From DTBU01 sp964568845 (GTDB lineage Archaea; Thermoproteota; CALKCG01; B24): a DNA stretch of 54,775 bases. How positions within the stretch are numbered: the stretch's first letter is position 1; the number at the start of each line of letters is the position of its first letter. Below are positions 8,376 to 17,209 of the stretch, piece after piece. Under the pieces are notes generated by a model. That model did not search any database. It saw nothing but the letters and a program-made list of their open reading frames with translations, and had not been told where the DNA came from. Made by a program: the position numbers and the translations under genes. The DNA lies in assembly GCA_964568845.1 (NCBI GenBank), contig CAZMSC010000009.1, forward strand, positions 1 to 54,775. Reading direction: 5' to 3'.

Positions 8376-9329
8376 TCAGAGATTTCTATCGCCTCCCCAG
8401 GGGAATTCCCCTAGAAACGACCTAATCATGTGTAAGCTTTCAACGTAGAATAGCGACACCATATCCGCTCCAGACATCAACCCCGCTACAGCCGCCGTTG
8501 TCTCGTAAAGCGGAAGTTTTGACGGGTCTTCCTTAAATTCCACTATGAAGACGTTCTCTGATGCGAAAAATACCATGGGGCTTCCGGCCATTCTATCCCC
8601 TTGTAGAGCTCTAAGTCTAAGCCTCTCCATCGTGGAAAGAGTGTATTCGATTCCGTAACCTAATGCTCCAGTTGTAACGTCCATGACTATGCGGTCTGTT
8701 GAAATACCTTTAGATGATAGGAGCTCGTTAAGTCTAATGGCTTGATTAACATCCATATTCGTCTTAGCCAGCAGAATGTGATCGTTGGCTAAAGCCGCCT
8801 CTGCAACGGTCTCGTATGCTTCAGACGTTATGGGACCTATGAGAAGTCTTTCGCCTTTGAAACTCTCAGCGGCTAGTTTTAAAAACTCTGTGTTTCTGGA
8901 TGGGTCTTCACTGTGGATTGGGTCCATTATGCCAGTAACCATTATAGGGCGGTTGGTTGTCTGTAGTACGTCTTCCACTAGGCGTAGGGCATCTTTAATC
9001 TCTTTATTTAGGGTGAGGGGGGAGATCGATCTAACGTTGAGGTTTATGATGTCTGGGTTAAGCTTATCTACAACTCTAACCCACTCCACAGGATCCATTA
9101 TGATGTCGCCGAGGGGCTTTGTAAGAGTGGGATGTTGGTCTAAGTAGTCGTACACTTCAAGAGCCAGTATGGGTGAGGGGTTTAAACCTTCAAATGTATA
9201 GAAGGGTAGTGTGCTGGCTCCGCCTACGGTGATGGAGTAGCTTCTCGAACCTCCCTCAGATTTCGTAGCACCTATTTTGACTTTTGCTATAGATCCTCTG
9301 TAGGATTCTACTGGTAATGGGAGGGACAG
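8376..9329 (-). CDS. cdhD2: Second corrinoid protein small subunit (CdhD paralogue), apparent CTG start
   Basis: Homologue of CdhD/AcsD, the partner subunit of the corrinoid iron-sulfur protein. The first ATG/GTG/TTG in frame is the GTG at 9155. Conserved CdhD sequence continues upstream of it: residues IAKVKIGATKSEGG and FEGLNPSP match VEVKIGATKSEGG and FDGLNPHP of the first copy. No standard start codon exists between the preceding in-frame stop and that conserved block. AGGAGG at 9337-9342 is followed after seven bases by CTG at 9329, giving 317 residues. It lacks the roughly 75-residue N-terminal segment of the first copy, and its C-terminal quarter is strongly diverged. It sits between the CooC-like gene and cdhE2. 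Confidence 0.85.
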   Translation of the reverse strand: MSLPLPVESYRGSIAKVKIGATKSEGGSRSYSITVGGASTLPFYTFEGLNPSPILALEVYDYLDQHPTLTKPLGDIIMDPVEWVRVVDKLNPDIINLNVRSISPLTLNKEIKDALRLVEDVLQTTNRPIMVTGIMDPIHSEDPSRNTEFLKLAAESFKGERLLIGPITSEAYETVAEAALANDHILLAKTNMDVNQAIRLNELLSSKGISTDRIVMDVTTGALGYGIEYTLSTMERLRLRALQGDRMAGSPMVFFASENVFIVEFKEDPSKLPLYETTAAVAGLMSGADMVSLFYVESLHMIRSFLGEFPWGGDRNL

Positions 9330-9342
9330 CGTGAAACCTCCT
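9327..9342 (-). promoter_or_regulatory. Strong ribosome binding site preceding a CTG start
   Basis: On the minus strand AGGAGG (9342-9337) is followed by seven bases and then CTG (9329-9327). The geometry is identical to that of cdhD1, where AGGAGG is followed by seven bases and ATG 12779. No ATG, GTG or TTG in the cdhD2 frame is available nearby. The site therefore decides the start and points to a near-cognate codon. Confidence 0.65.
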
Positions 9343-9343
9343 G

Positions 9344-10099
9344 TTAGATTAAACCGACTTTTCGGCAGATGCTTTTAACAGCCTCATAGGAGGGTGAGGA
9401 GTTGGGTATCTTTAAGAGCGATAGACCTCTCATACTGAAGTTTAGTATTTCAGAGTCTGGAGGTACTACTCCGATGAGTTGGAGGTCGAACTCTTCGACT
9501 TTTTTAGCGTAGTTCTCAAATTCTTCATGAGGGATCTTATTGCCGATTACGTAGAGTCTTCTTATCTCAACGTGCACTTCAGGTATGAGTTCTTTAATTC
9601 TCCTAGCCGTTTCGAGGCTCATTCTAGAGGGGTCTGCTATGATGAACATGACGTCTACGTTTCGGTCGGTTCTACGGCTTATATGCTCCAAACCAGCCTC
9701 CATGTCCATTATTATAACGTCGTAATTGCCAGTTAACCTATCAAGTATAGACGTTAAAACAGAGTTTACGTAGCAGTAGCAACCTTCACCTTCACCACGG
9801 CCCATAGCCAGCAGGTCAAATCTGGGAGATTCCAGCAGAATCTCCATAACCAATTTCTCGATAACTCTGCTCTTGTCAATGCCCGATTCCGTGCTGTCTA
9901 AGACTGTTTTTCTAAACTCTTCCACTACTTCACCAACGGTTTTCTTCACAGGCATGTTCAGAACGACTGGGGCATTTGTAGATGGATCCGCGTCTACAAA
10001 GAGAATGGTCTTACCCGTCTCCTCGATTAGAGCTTTTAAAATTAAGACAGCTATCGTAGTTTTACCTGTTCCACCTTTACCCGCTACTGATATGATCAT
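9344..10099 (-). CDS. CooC/AcsF-type ATPase, nickel maturation or corrinoid activation factor
   Basis: A SIMIBI-class (MinD-like) ATPase of 251 residues. It starts with the deviant Walker A AGKGGTGKTT, has VDADPSTN near residue 40, and has GEGCYCYVN near residue 106. The C-x-C lies where CooC proteins bind metal at the dimer interface. Family members insert nickel into CODH or ACS. Starting at ATG 10099 puts the P-loop at the very N-terminus, as usual; a longer frame to 10135 is possible but overlaps cdhE1. It lies between the two CFeSP pairs, five bases after cdhE1, so it may mature ACS (CdhC). That assignment is inference. Confidence 0.85.
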   Translation of the reverse strand: MIISVAGKGGTGKTTIAVLILKALIEETGKTILFVDADPSTNAPVVLNMPVKKTVGEVVEEFRKTVLDSTESGIDKSRVIEKLVMEILLESPRFDLLAMGRGEGEGCYCYVNSVLTSILDRLTGNYDVIIMDMEAGLEHISRRTDRNVDVMFIIADPSRMSLETARRIKELIPEVHVEIRRLYVIGNKIPHEEFENYAKKVEEFDLQLIGVVPPDSEILNFSMRGLSLLKIPNSSPSYEAVKSICRKVGLI

Positions 10100-10103
10100 T
10101 TTT

Positions 10104-11537
10104 TTACTTTTCAACCTCCCAGAGCTTCTTCCCATACCAGTTCTCGTTCAGAAATTTGGAAATATCTGATGAATCTAATGGTCCTACAAGAACTTTCCAA
10201 CCAGTAGCCTCCTCGATCTCGCCACTAAGCTTGGAGGCCCTACCTGGAATTATGAGGTACCTATGTTTAACCAAGTTTTCGATACCCGATTCTTTAACAG
10301 CCTCAGCAACCTTGTCGGCTGTGAGTTTTCTTCCCGCTACGGCTGAGGTTACTGAAAGTCCCTCTGTGTCAACAACTATGAGATACGTATCTACTTTAGC
10401 AGCCTGTATATCTGAGGAGACCGTGTAGTAGGTTAGGGCGAAGTTTGACGTGAACATGACGGGGCTGTTTTCATTGGGCTCACCTATTTTGTAAAGTCCA
10501 GGTTTAACCGAGACCGGCTTTCTGGGGTCTGTGTATATGTTGTCTCTCAGTATAAGTATCGGCAGGAGAACCCAGCCGTCTAAACTGTGCATTATGAGAG
10601 TGTCAGCATGTCTGACTACAAGCATACCAGCCAGATAGCACTCCTCCCACTTTCTATCCAATGCTCTACCTTTTTCAAGCCAAACGGTCATAGGAGCCCC
10701 TAGGAGCGGGAAGCCTAAAAGGGAGTCGTTTGCTTTAAAGACGGCTTTACGAAGCATAGTGAAGTTGACGATTGTATCATAGAGGCCTTCACCGCCCATA
10801 CATCCTGGGTCTAGAACTAAATCCTCTAAGCCGCATTCAAGCATCGTCTTAACCAGACTTTTAAGCGCAGTAGGGTTGTTTGGAGCAGATACGACGAGCG
10901 GGCAGTCATATGCCAAAGCCAATTCAGCCATCTGCCTCCAGTTGTCAACGGTGGCAGCGTATATGAGCGGTTTATCTCCAGACGTTTCAGCAAGCCCCGC
11001 CTTTAAAACATCAGGGTTTAGCGAACATAGTATTACTGGGAGGCTTGAATTATCCAATACAACTCTAACCGCTTTACGGAAACTTTCAGGGTCGCCGGTA
11101 ACGGATCTAACTGCTATTAAATCCAGCTTAAGCTCTTTACCAATATATGGGTAGGATAATGCCTCTATCTGTTTAACGCGGTCGATTATAGAATTGGGTG
11201 GCATATCGTCAGATACATCTATGGCTATAGCGGTGGGGCGTCTGTAGGTAAACTCATGACGGTAGAGAACATACTCTCCACCTATTCTAACGACTTTCCC
11301 CCCTCTAGTTATCAATACTTCTTTAACGGGAGGCTTTAAAAGGTCTTTGAGTTTGAGATAATTCTCCCGATATTTCGCCTCTTCAACTAGAGGAGGACAC
11401 TTTTCAACCTCAACTTCAAGGTTTACGAGCCTTGTTGCAAAGCTTAGACAGTTGGCTTCACCACACTTACCGCAATTCGTTTTAGGTAGAAGGTTGTATA
11501 CCTCTAATGGGCTTAAACTTTTAGCCAATTTACACAC
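10104..11537 (-). CDS. cdhE: CODH/ACS corrinoid iron-sulfur protein large subunit (gamma)
   Basis: The cobamide protein that receives the methyl group from methyl-H4MPT and donates it to the ACS A-cluster. The 477-residue product has the N-terminal cluster motif NCGKCGEANC followed after 16 residues by KCPPL (C-x2-C-x4-C-x16-C). A TIM-barrel domain follows, then a C-terminal cobamide-binding domain ending in TGWKVLVGPLDSSDIS. The GTG start lies directly behind GGAG. Gene order cdhC-cdhD-cdhE is the standard archaeal arrangement. A full paralogue occurs downstream at 7025-8359. Confidence 0.93.
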   Translation of the reverse strand: MCKLAKSLSPLEVYNLLPKTNCGKCGEANCLSFATRLVNLEVEVEKCPPLVEEAKYRENYLKLKDLLKPPVKEVLITRGGKVVRIGGEYVLYRHEFTYRRPTAIAIDVSDDMPPNSIIDRVKQIEALSYPYIGKELKLDLIAVRSVTGDPESFRKAVRVVLDNSSLPVILCSLNPDVLKAGLAETSGDKPLIYAATVDNWRQMAELALAYDCPLVVSAPNNPTALKSLVKTMLECGLEDLVLDPGCMGGEGLYDTIVNFTMLRKAVFKANDSLLGFPLLGAPMTVWLEKGRALDRKWEECYLAGMLVVRHADTLIMHSLDGWVLLPILILRDNIYTDPRKPVSVKPGLYKIGEPNENSPVMFTSNFALTYYTVSSDIQAAKVDTYLIVVDTEGLSVTSAVAGRKLTADKVAEAVKESGIENLVKHRYLIIPGRASKLSGEIEEATGWKVLVGPLDSSDISKFLNENWYGKKLWEVEK

Positions 11538-11546
11538 TCTCCATGG

Positions 11547-12779
11547 TTAAGCGCTTAAAGATACCCAGTTTAAGTAGCGAGATGAATCGAACACCCCTCC
11601 GTTCACGAACCTTTCAATAACTCGTTTAGTTGTTTTAACGGCCAATGGATGCATCATCATGAAATAATCCACACCAGCCAGTAAAAGCGTAAGAGCTGTT
11701 ACAACCTCCCAGATAGGCCCTCTCAGTTCCCTAGGCCCCCATTTAGACTCATCGAGTTTCATCCAAGCTTCTCTAGCAGCCCAAGCATTCGTCGTGCCTG
11801 AAGAGAGAGGATGTTGAAGTTCAACATCCCCCATTAAAGCAGCCAATCTAGTCCTCTCCATAACCGTGAAGGCGTAATCTAAACCATAACCTAAAGCCGC
11901 CGTTGTAGTATCGATTACTATACTCTCCTTAGGAAGTACTTCGTAAAGCTTCCTGTTAAGTTCTCTAGCCATATCCATATCCATAGACGTGAAGGCTATG
12001 ACGGCATGGTTATGCTTTTTAACAGCCTCTGCAAGCCTTTTATAATCCATGTCCAGCGTCACGGAGTTTATCAGTATACGTTCTCCCTCTGCTGCTTCAC
12101 ATACCTTTTCAAAGACTTTCAGGTCTTTCAGAGGATCCCCGCAACCACCGACACATATTGGAACGTCAACCGCTTGCAGGACGTTTTCAACAGTTTTAGC
12201 GGCTTCAGCTGGTGGAGTGTCGTTGAGAAGAGGGTCTATGCTTACAAGGTGGAGGTTAACAACCTCAGCCTCAAACTTGTGAATGGCTTTCTTAGCCCAC
12301 TCAACCGGGTCGTTTAAAACATCCTCAACCTCTGTTTTAACAGCTTTAGCCAGAGGTATTCTAGTGTCGAATATGTCGATTGATACGACTGGAGGGTGAG
12401 GGTTTAAACCGTCAAATACGTATAAGGCCGGAGCGACTTCACCGCCGAGAATTATACTCTTACCTCTAGTGCCGCCTTCGCTTTTAGTAGCTCCTATTTT
12501 AACTTCCACTACACGACCAGGGTATTCGCTCGTCGGAGGGGCGAATTCGGCCTCTAAAAGCTTCTCTGGGAGACGTTTAATGGCTGGTTTTTCAACTGCT
12601 CTAGGAGCTGGTATTTGGGCCATAACGGCTCGAACTATAGGCTCTAAGTCTATCTCGTCGGCCTCTATGCTGACGTTCTGCAACTCTATCTCCGCATCTT
12701 TAAGGTTTTGAAAAAGCTGAGAGAGCGCTTCAAACACCATCGCTTCAAGCGTTTTTTTAGAGGCTCTACTTGAATCCAT
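11547..12779 (-). CDS. cdhD: CODH/ACS corrinoid protein small subunit (delta)
   Basis: Pairs with CdhE to form the corrinoid iron-sulfur protein of the acetyl-CoA decarbonylase/synthase complex. The 410-residue product has an N-terminal module of about 75 residues (IELQNVSIEADEIDLEP) typical of archaeal CdhD. The conserved VEVKIGATKSEGG core and a TIM barrel with NAWAAREAW near residue 320 follow. The ATG is seven bases after AGGAGG, which overlaps the cdhC stop codon, so translation is coupled to cdhC. No cluster ligands are expected in this subunit. Confidence is high. Confidence 0.93.
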   Translation of the reverse strand: MDSSRASKKTLEAMVFEALSQLFQNLKDAEIELQNVSIEADEIDLEPIVRAVMAQIPAPRAVEKPAIKRLPEKLLEAEFAPPTSEYPGRVVEVKIGATKSEGGTRGKSIILGGEVAPALYVFDGLNPHPPVVSIDIFDTRIPLAKAVKTEVEDVLNDPVEWAKKAIHKFEAEVVNLHLVSIDPLLNDTPPAEAAKTVENVLQAVDVPICVGGCGDPLKDLKVFEKVCEAAEGERILINSVTLDMDYKRLAEAVKKHNHAVIAFTSMDMDMARELNRKLYEVLPKESIVIDTTTAALGYGLDYAFTVMERTRLAALMGDVELQHPLSSGTTNAWAAREAWMKLDESKWGPRELRGPIWEVVTALTLLLAGVDYFMMMHPLAVKTTKRVIERFVNGGVFDSSRYLNWVSLSA

Positions 12780-12790
12780 ATGTATGCCTC

Positions 12791-14206
12791 CTAGCTGGTT
12801 GAAGCACTACGTCTAATTATCACTTTATCTATGTTTATCCTAGCACCCTTCAAAGTTATCTTAAAACCTCCAGATGTTAGGGGAACCCCGGATACAGACA
12901 CGCCCTCCATAACCGTAGCTTGGGCTGGCTGAGACGCACCCATTCCGGCCTCCTCTACTTTAACCTCCGCGGGTTTAGCTTCGGCTTCTATTTGCTTCCA
13001 CCTGTCGACTATGGGATGCCCCTTAGATTTTAAAAACTCTCTAAGCTCATCTATGGTTTTAACGTTTTCATCCGTTGCTATCTTATCCCTGACCTTTTCA
13101 GGTATGAAGTCTTTAACTCTTTCATATATTGCTTTTGGAACCCAGACGACCCTCTCCCATCCGCCATCCACCACCAGAAACTTGGGAGAGCGCATATATT
13201 CTATGGATATTCCGTGGAAGCCATCCACCTGTCTACCTCCACCAGTTGTATCGGCCATCGTTGAAAACTTTAACCCGTTTACCGCTACACCTTTAAAATC
13301 TCTATGTACTATCCCGAAACCGTCAACTTCCGGTATGTAGAATGCTATAGCTTCGAAGCACCCGCAACTGGTATGCGGATACTTGAAAGCGGTGTATAGA
13401 TGAACGCGCTTAATAGCTCCAAGTGATTTCTCCTGTACAATCTTATTAACTCCAGAATACTCTCCTCTAACTGGATCTAGACACTCGCCTTTAGGTATTC
13501 TGAATATCGGACCTTTAGGGTCTACCTTAGATGCAGCTCTACCGTCAAACCAGCTTATAGCTCCACAGTTTGAATACCGTTGTGGCGTGATTACACATAC
13601 ATGTGTTGGAGCGAAGGATTGACATAGAATACAGCCGTAAAATTCGTCAACGTCCTCGTCTTTAAGCCCTCTAGCTTTTGCATCCCTAGCCTCATATATT
13701 TTAAGGGCTTCGTAGTACATACGTTCAACCTCCTTCGGATCCGTTATGAAAGTCACCTGAATTTTCTCAATTATTGGGAAATCTGCCTTGTATAGTCTGA
13801 TCAGGACTTTCCCCAAGTACGTGAAGCTGTTAAACCCTTTCTTAAAAGCCTCCTTACTAAGCCTACACCATATGTCGTAACGCTGATTTAAATGCATAAA
13901 TCCATGAACGTAATTGGTAAACTCGTGAATACGGCGCTCTATTATTCCTTCAAGCTCCTCCTCAAGCTGACCACCCGCAACCTCAACGACTATACCTAAC
14001 GGTACACTACTTCCCTCTGGAATATCTTTGATATCTGGACCGATGACAAATATCTCACCGTCTTTGACTTCCTCGGGTTTTCGAACCCTTGCAAGTTCAA
14101 ATTTAAACTTAACATCCGGTCCGCCGAATTCAACGTACATCTCAGGCCTTCTAATCCTCTCTCCCTCATAGGCAATACCTACATCAACCGGTATATCTTG
14201 GAACAT
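12791..14206 (-). CDS. cdhC: Acetyl-CoA synthase, CODH/ACS beta subunit
   Basis: Condenses CO, a methyl group and CoA to acetyl-CoA (or cleaves it) on the nickel-iron A-cluster. The 471-residue protein shows the cluster-ligand segments CILCQSFAPTHVC and CGAISWFDG in the middle and HTSCGCFEA, the C-G-C proximal nickel site, near residue 290. It ends with a linker and the archaeal-type KITLKGARINIDK tail. Archaeal CdhC lacks the N-terminal domain of bacterial ACS, and so does this one. ATG 14206 has GAGG nine bases upstream; a TTG two codons earlier is too close to it. First gene of the six-gene minus operon. Confidence 0.94.
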   Translation of the reverse strand: MFQDIPVDVGIAYEGERIRRPEMYVEFGGPDVKFKFELARVRKPEEVKDGEIFVIGPDIKDIPEGSSVPLGIVVEVAGGQLEEELEGIIERRIHEFTNYVHGFMHLNQRYDIWCRLSKEAFKKGFNSFTYLGKVLIRLYKADFPIIEKIQVTFITDPKEVERMYYEALKIYEARDAKARGLKDEDVDEFYGCILCQSFAPTHVCVITPQRYSNCGAISWFDGRAASKVDPKGPIFRIPKGECLDPVRGEYSGVNKIVQEKSLGAIKRVHLYTAFKYPHTSCGCFEAIAFYIPEVDGFGIVHRDFKGVAVNGLKFSTMADTTGGGRQVDGFHGISIEYMRSPKFLVVDGGWERVVWVPKAIYERVKDFIPEKVRDKIATDENVKTIDELREFLKSKGHPIVDRWKQIEAEAKPAEVKVEEAGMGASQPAQATVMEGVSVSGVPLTSGGFKITLKGARINIDKVIIRRSASTS

Positions 14207-14212
14207 AGACAA

Positions 14213-14317
14213 TTTCCTCTAGCCTCCTATACGTGAAGATAAGTGATGATTAGCAGAAGATAAAGTTTTATTAAAGATAAAAAATAAAGTGTTTTTCAAT
14301 CAAAAAAGGTGATTTTA
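14213..14317. promoter_or_regulatory. Divergent promoter region between cdhC and cdhA
   Basis: About 105 bases separate the two divergent CODH/ACS operons. An AT-rich block holds overlapping candidates: CTTTAATAAAA on the minus strand (14276-14266) for the cdhC operon and AGATAAAAAATAAAG on the plus strand (about 14275-14289) for cdhA. AGGTGAT at 14307-14313 is the cdhA ribosome site and GAGG at 14216-14219 serves cdhC. A shared control region is likely; no operator motif is evident. Confidence 0.5.
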
Positions 14318-16660
14318 GTGAGTAGGAAAGACCTCTACGTTAAATTGAGGGAAGCTACTACTACGCTTGGAGTGCTTCGAGACGTTGAAATATCCATCGA
14401 CCGCGTGATCTACGAAGAGTTTGAAGAGCCCATGGGTCCAACTCCGACGCCTTCAATAAGAGTCCTTAGAAATTGGGACCATATTCTTCTCAAACGCTAC
14501 AGACCATTCTACATGCCCTTCTGCGAATTATGTTGCCTATGCACATTTGGAAAATGTGATCTATCAATGGGTAAGCGTGGAGCGTGCGGTTTAGACATGG
14601 CTTCTCAACAGTCCAGAATAGTGTTACTGGCTTGCTGCATAGGAGCGTCAACTCATGCAAGCCATGCTAAACATCTAATCGAATACCTCATTGAAAGATA
14701 TGGAAGGGATAGCCCAATAGACCTAGGTGAGGGGATCGGCGTTGAAGCTCCAATAACGAGGCTTGTCACTGGTATGAAGCCCAGAACTTTAAGGGATCTT
14801 GAAGACGTGCTCAGCTATGTAGACAATCAACTCATACATCTACTTGCATCTACGCATACTGGTCAGGAGGGGGATGCTTTAGACTTCGAGTCTAAAGTCC
14901 TTCATACTGGTATGTTAGACCATCTCGCCATGGAGGTTGCCGATATAGCGCAAATATCGGTTATGGGTTTTCCGAAGTCTGACCCCGATGCTCCATTAGT
15001 TGACTTGGGATTCGGAACAGTTGATAGGTCTAAACCAGTCATAATGGTCGTGGGACATAATGTCCCCTCAGCAGCCAGTATAGTTGACTATCTTATTGAA
15101 AACGGTCTGCTGGGTCAGGTTGAAGTAACAGGTTTATGCTGCACCGCTCATGACGCTGCGAGGTATAATCCTAGAACCAAGATAATCGGACCGATCTCCT
15201 GGCAAGTACGTTACATCAGATCTGGTCTACCGGACGTCGTGGTGGTAGATGAGCAGTGTATAAGGACAAACTTAATAGATGAAGCTAGGAAGGTAGGCGC
15301 TGTCTTCATAGCTACGAGTGAAAAGAACTGTCAAGGCTTAAGAGACCGTACAGAAGACCCTGCTGATGAGATAGTAAAGGATCTGATCGGGGGAAGAGAG
15401 GATGGTGTTTTAATCTTCGATCCTGAGAAGGTTGGAGAGGTGGCCGTTAGAGTAGCCATGACTTTAGCGTCGAAGAGGAGGAAGTATAAGGAGGGGGCTA
15501 TTTCCAAGGATGCCATAGTAGAGCAGGCTAAGCGGTGTGTAAAATGTATGGAGTGTTTGAGGACATGCCCAAACAATTTACCTATAATGGATGCTGTAAA
15601 CGCCGCGGCTAAAGGAGATCTATCGCTATTGAGCAGTCTGTATGACCAATGCATCGGATGCTTGAAGTGTGAAGGTGTGTGTAGAGCTAAACTCCCAATA
15701 CATAGTATGATTGTTTGGGCTGACGACGTATTTGAAAGGGAAACGTTCAAAATAAGGTCTGGAAGAGGTGCGATAAGGGATACTGAGATAAGAGCCGTAG
15801 GTGGACCGATAGTTTTCGGCGAGATACCTGGCGTTGTAGCTTTCGTCGGATGTGCAAATTACGCATACGGTGGAAGAGACGTCTACGAGATGGCTGAAGA
15901 GTTCGCTAAAAGACGGTACATAGTACTTGCATCTGGGTGTGCAGCTATGACATTGGGCATGTATAAGGATGAAGAGGGAAAAACGATCTACGAGAGGTTT
16001 CCCGGGAGCTTCGATGCCGGAGGGGTTATAAACGTAGGCTCATGCATATCAAACCCGCATATAGCAGGTGCCGCCATCAAAATAGCAAATATATTTGCAA
16101 GAAGACCCTTAAGGGCGAATTATGAGGAGATAGCAGACTACGTGCTTAACAGGGTTGGAGCCGTCGGCGTTGCTTGGGGGGCCATGAGTCAAAAAGCAGC
16201 ATCGATAGCTTCAGGCTTCTGGAGGCTTGGAATCCCAGTCATAGTTGGCCCACATGGCTCAAAATATAGGAGGGCCTTGCTGGGTCGTAGCGATAGGGAA
16301 GAAGATTGGTTTGTCTACGATGCTAGAACAGGTGAGAAGGTCTACTGTGGACCAGCCCCTGAACACTTATTCTACATGGCTGAAGGGAAGGAGGAGGCCA
16401 TCGTTATGATAGCGAAGCTATGCATGAGGCCGAACGACACTACTAAAGGCAGAGCCATAAAACTTTCACATTACATAGATTTATACAGGAAGTTCTATGA
16501 CGCGCTTCCGGAGGATGTACATCTCTTCGTTAGAACGATGGCTGATATTCCGATCACGATGAAAGATGAAATATTAGCCTTCCTAAAGGAGAAGGGTTGG
16601 AGAGAGAAGACAATACCAGACCCGACTTTACTACCAAGACTTATAAGGAGGCGAGAATAG
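14318..16660 (+). CDS. cdhA: Carbon monoxide dehydrogenase, CODH/ACS alpha subunit
   Basis: Interconverts CO and CO2 on the nickel-iron C-cluster. The 780-residue length is normal for archaeal CdhA. An N-terminal Cys cluster CELCCLCTFGKC...ACG supplies the B/D clusters. CCTAHDA, DEQCIR, FVGCANY, SGCAAM and GSCISN provide the C-cluster set. Two ferredoxin-like motifs, CVKCMECLRTCP near residue 410 and CIGCLKCEGVC near residue 450, match the extra E/F clusters of archaeal enzymes. GTG 14318 is five bases after AGGTGAT; an in-frame GTG at 14309 would overlap that site. cdhB follows directly. Confidence 0.95.
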   Translation: MSRKDLYVKLREATTTLGVLRDVEISIDRVIYEEFEEPMGPTPTPSIRVLRNWDHILLKRYRPFYMPFCELCCLCTFGKCDLSMGKRGACGLDMASQQSRIVLLACCIGASTHASHAKHLIEYLIERYGRDSPIDLGEGIGVEAPITRLVTGMKPRTLRDLEDVLSYVDNQLIHLLASTHTGQEGDALDFESKVLHTGMLDHLAMEVADIAQISVMGFPKSDPDAPLVDLGFGTVDRSKPVIMVVGHNVPSAASIVDYLIENGLLGQVEVTGLCCTAHDAARYNPRTKIIGPISWQVRYIRSGLPDVVVVDEQCIRTNLIDEARKVGAVFIATSEKNCQGLRDRTEDPADEIVKDLIGGREDGVLIFDPEKVGEVAVRVAMTLASKRRKYKEGAISKDAIVEQAKRCVKCMECLRTCPNNLPIMDAVNAAAKGDLSLLSSLYDQCIGCLKCEGVCRAKLPIHSMIVWADDVFERETFKIRSGRGAIRDTEIRAVGGPIVFGEIPGVVAFVGCANYAYGGRDVYEMAEEFAKRRYIVLASGCAAMTLGMYKDEEGKTIYERFPGSFDAGGVINVGSCISNPHIAGAAIKIANIFARRPLRANYEEIADYVLNRVGAVGVAWGAMSQKAASIASGFWRLGIPVIVGPHGSKYRRALLGRSDREEDWFVYDARTGEKVYCGPAPEHLFYMAEGKEEAIVMIAKLCMRPNDTTKGRAIKLSHYIDLYRKFYDALPEDVHLFVRTMADIPITMKDEILAFLKEKGWREKTIPDPTLLPRLIRRRE

Positions 16661-16662
16661 CC

Positions 16663-17196
16663 TTGTGGCGTAGCGAACCTTGGATGAAGGCGGAAGTCCC
16701 AGGCACTAGGAAGGCAACGGTAATTGAAAAACCTGAACTAGCTGTAGAGCTTCTTAAGCAAGCCGGAAGGATTCTTGTGATAACTGGTGACGGCGTCTCT
16801 ATGGATCTGCCAAAACGTCCTCTGCTAGATTACGTAGTAGAGATATCTGAGATTTTAAATGCACATATAGCGACATCGTCTACAGCCTATGCTAAGATCA
16901 GAAAGAGGTTGTCGACTGTTACTTGGACTCCACCGATGGAGGTCTCCCATAGAGCCGCTGACCCGGAATGGATGGGTTTAGACGGGAAGGGACCTTATAA
17001 GACGGTTGTGTTTATAGGTTTCCCGTACTATATGGAGTGGTTGATCTTAACCGGGCTTAAGAACTTCGCTCAACACATTAAAACCATAAGCCTTGACAGG
17101 TTTTACCAGCCAAATGCGTCTTGGAGCCTTAGAAACATGAGTGCCAATGAGTGGGAGCAGTTTCTAGAGACCCTTGTGGATAAGCTTAAAACCTAA
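16663..17196 (+). CDS. cdhB: CODH/ACS epsilon subunit
   Basis: Accessory subunit that binds CdhA in archaeal CODH complexes. The 177-residue length matches. It starts LWRSEPWMKAEVPGTRKA, followed by a DHS-like fold region with ILVITGDGV and FIGFPYYMEWLILTGLKNF, characteristic of CdhB. The TTG start lies two bases beyond the cdhA stop, with AAGGAGG 11 bases upstream inside the end of cdhA, so the two are coupled. The frame is open further upstream within cdhA, but those residues are not family-like. Confidence 0.9.
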   Translation: MWRSEPWMKAEVPGTRKATVIEKPELAVELLKQAGRILVITGDGVSMDLPKRPLLDYVVEISEILNAHIATSSTAYAKIRKRLSTVTWTPPMEVSHRAADPEWMGLDGKGPYKTVVFIGFPYYMEWLILTGLKNFAQHIKTISLDRFYQPNASWSLRNMSANEWEQFLETLVDKLKT

Positions 17197-17209
17197 GCCC
17201 ATCTCACTT

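Noticed and set aside
8398..8411. Perfect 14-base palindrome AGGGGAATTCCCCT near the end of cdhD2
   Set aside because: It lies wholly in codons of cdhD2, has no loop, and such short palindromes occur by chance; no regulatory role is suggested.
14240..14260. GTGATGATT resembling a C box of an archaeal C/D guide RNA
   Set aside because: No CTGA D box or second C'/D' pair lies at a suitable distance; the site is within the cdh promoter spacer.
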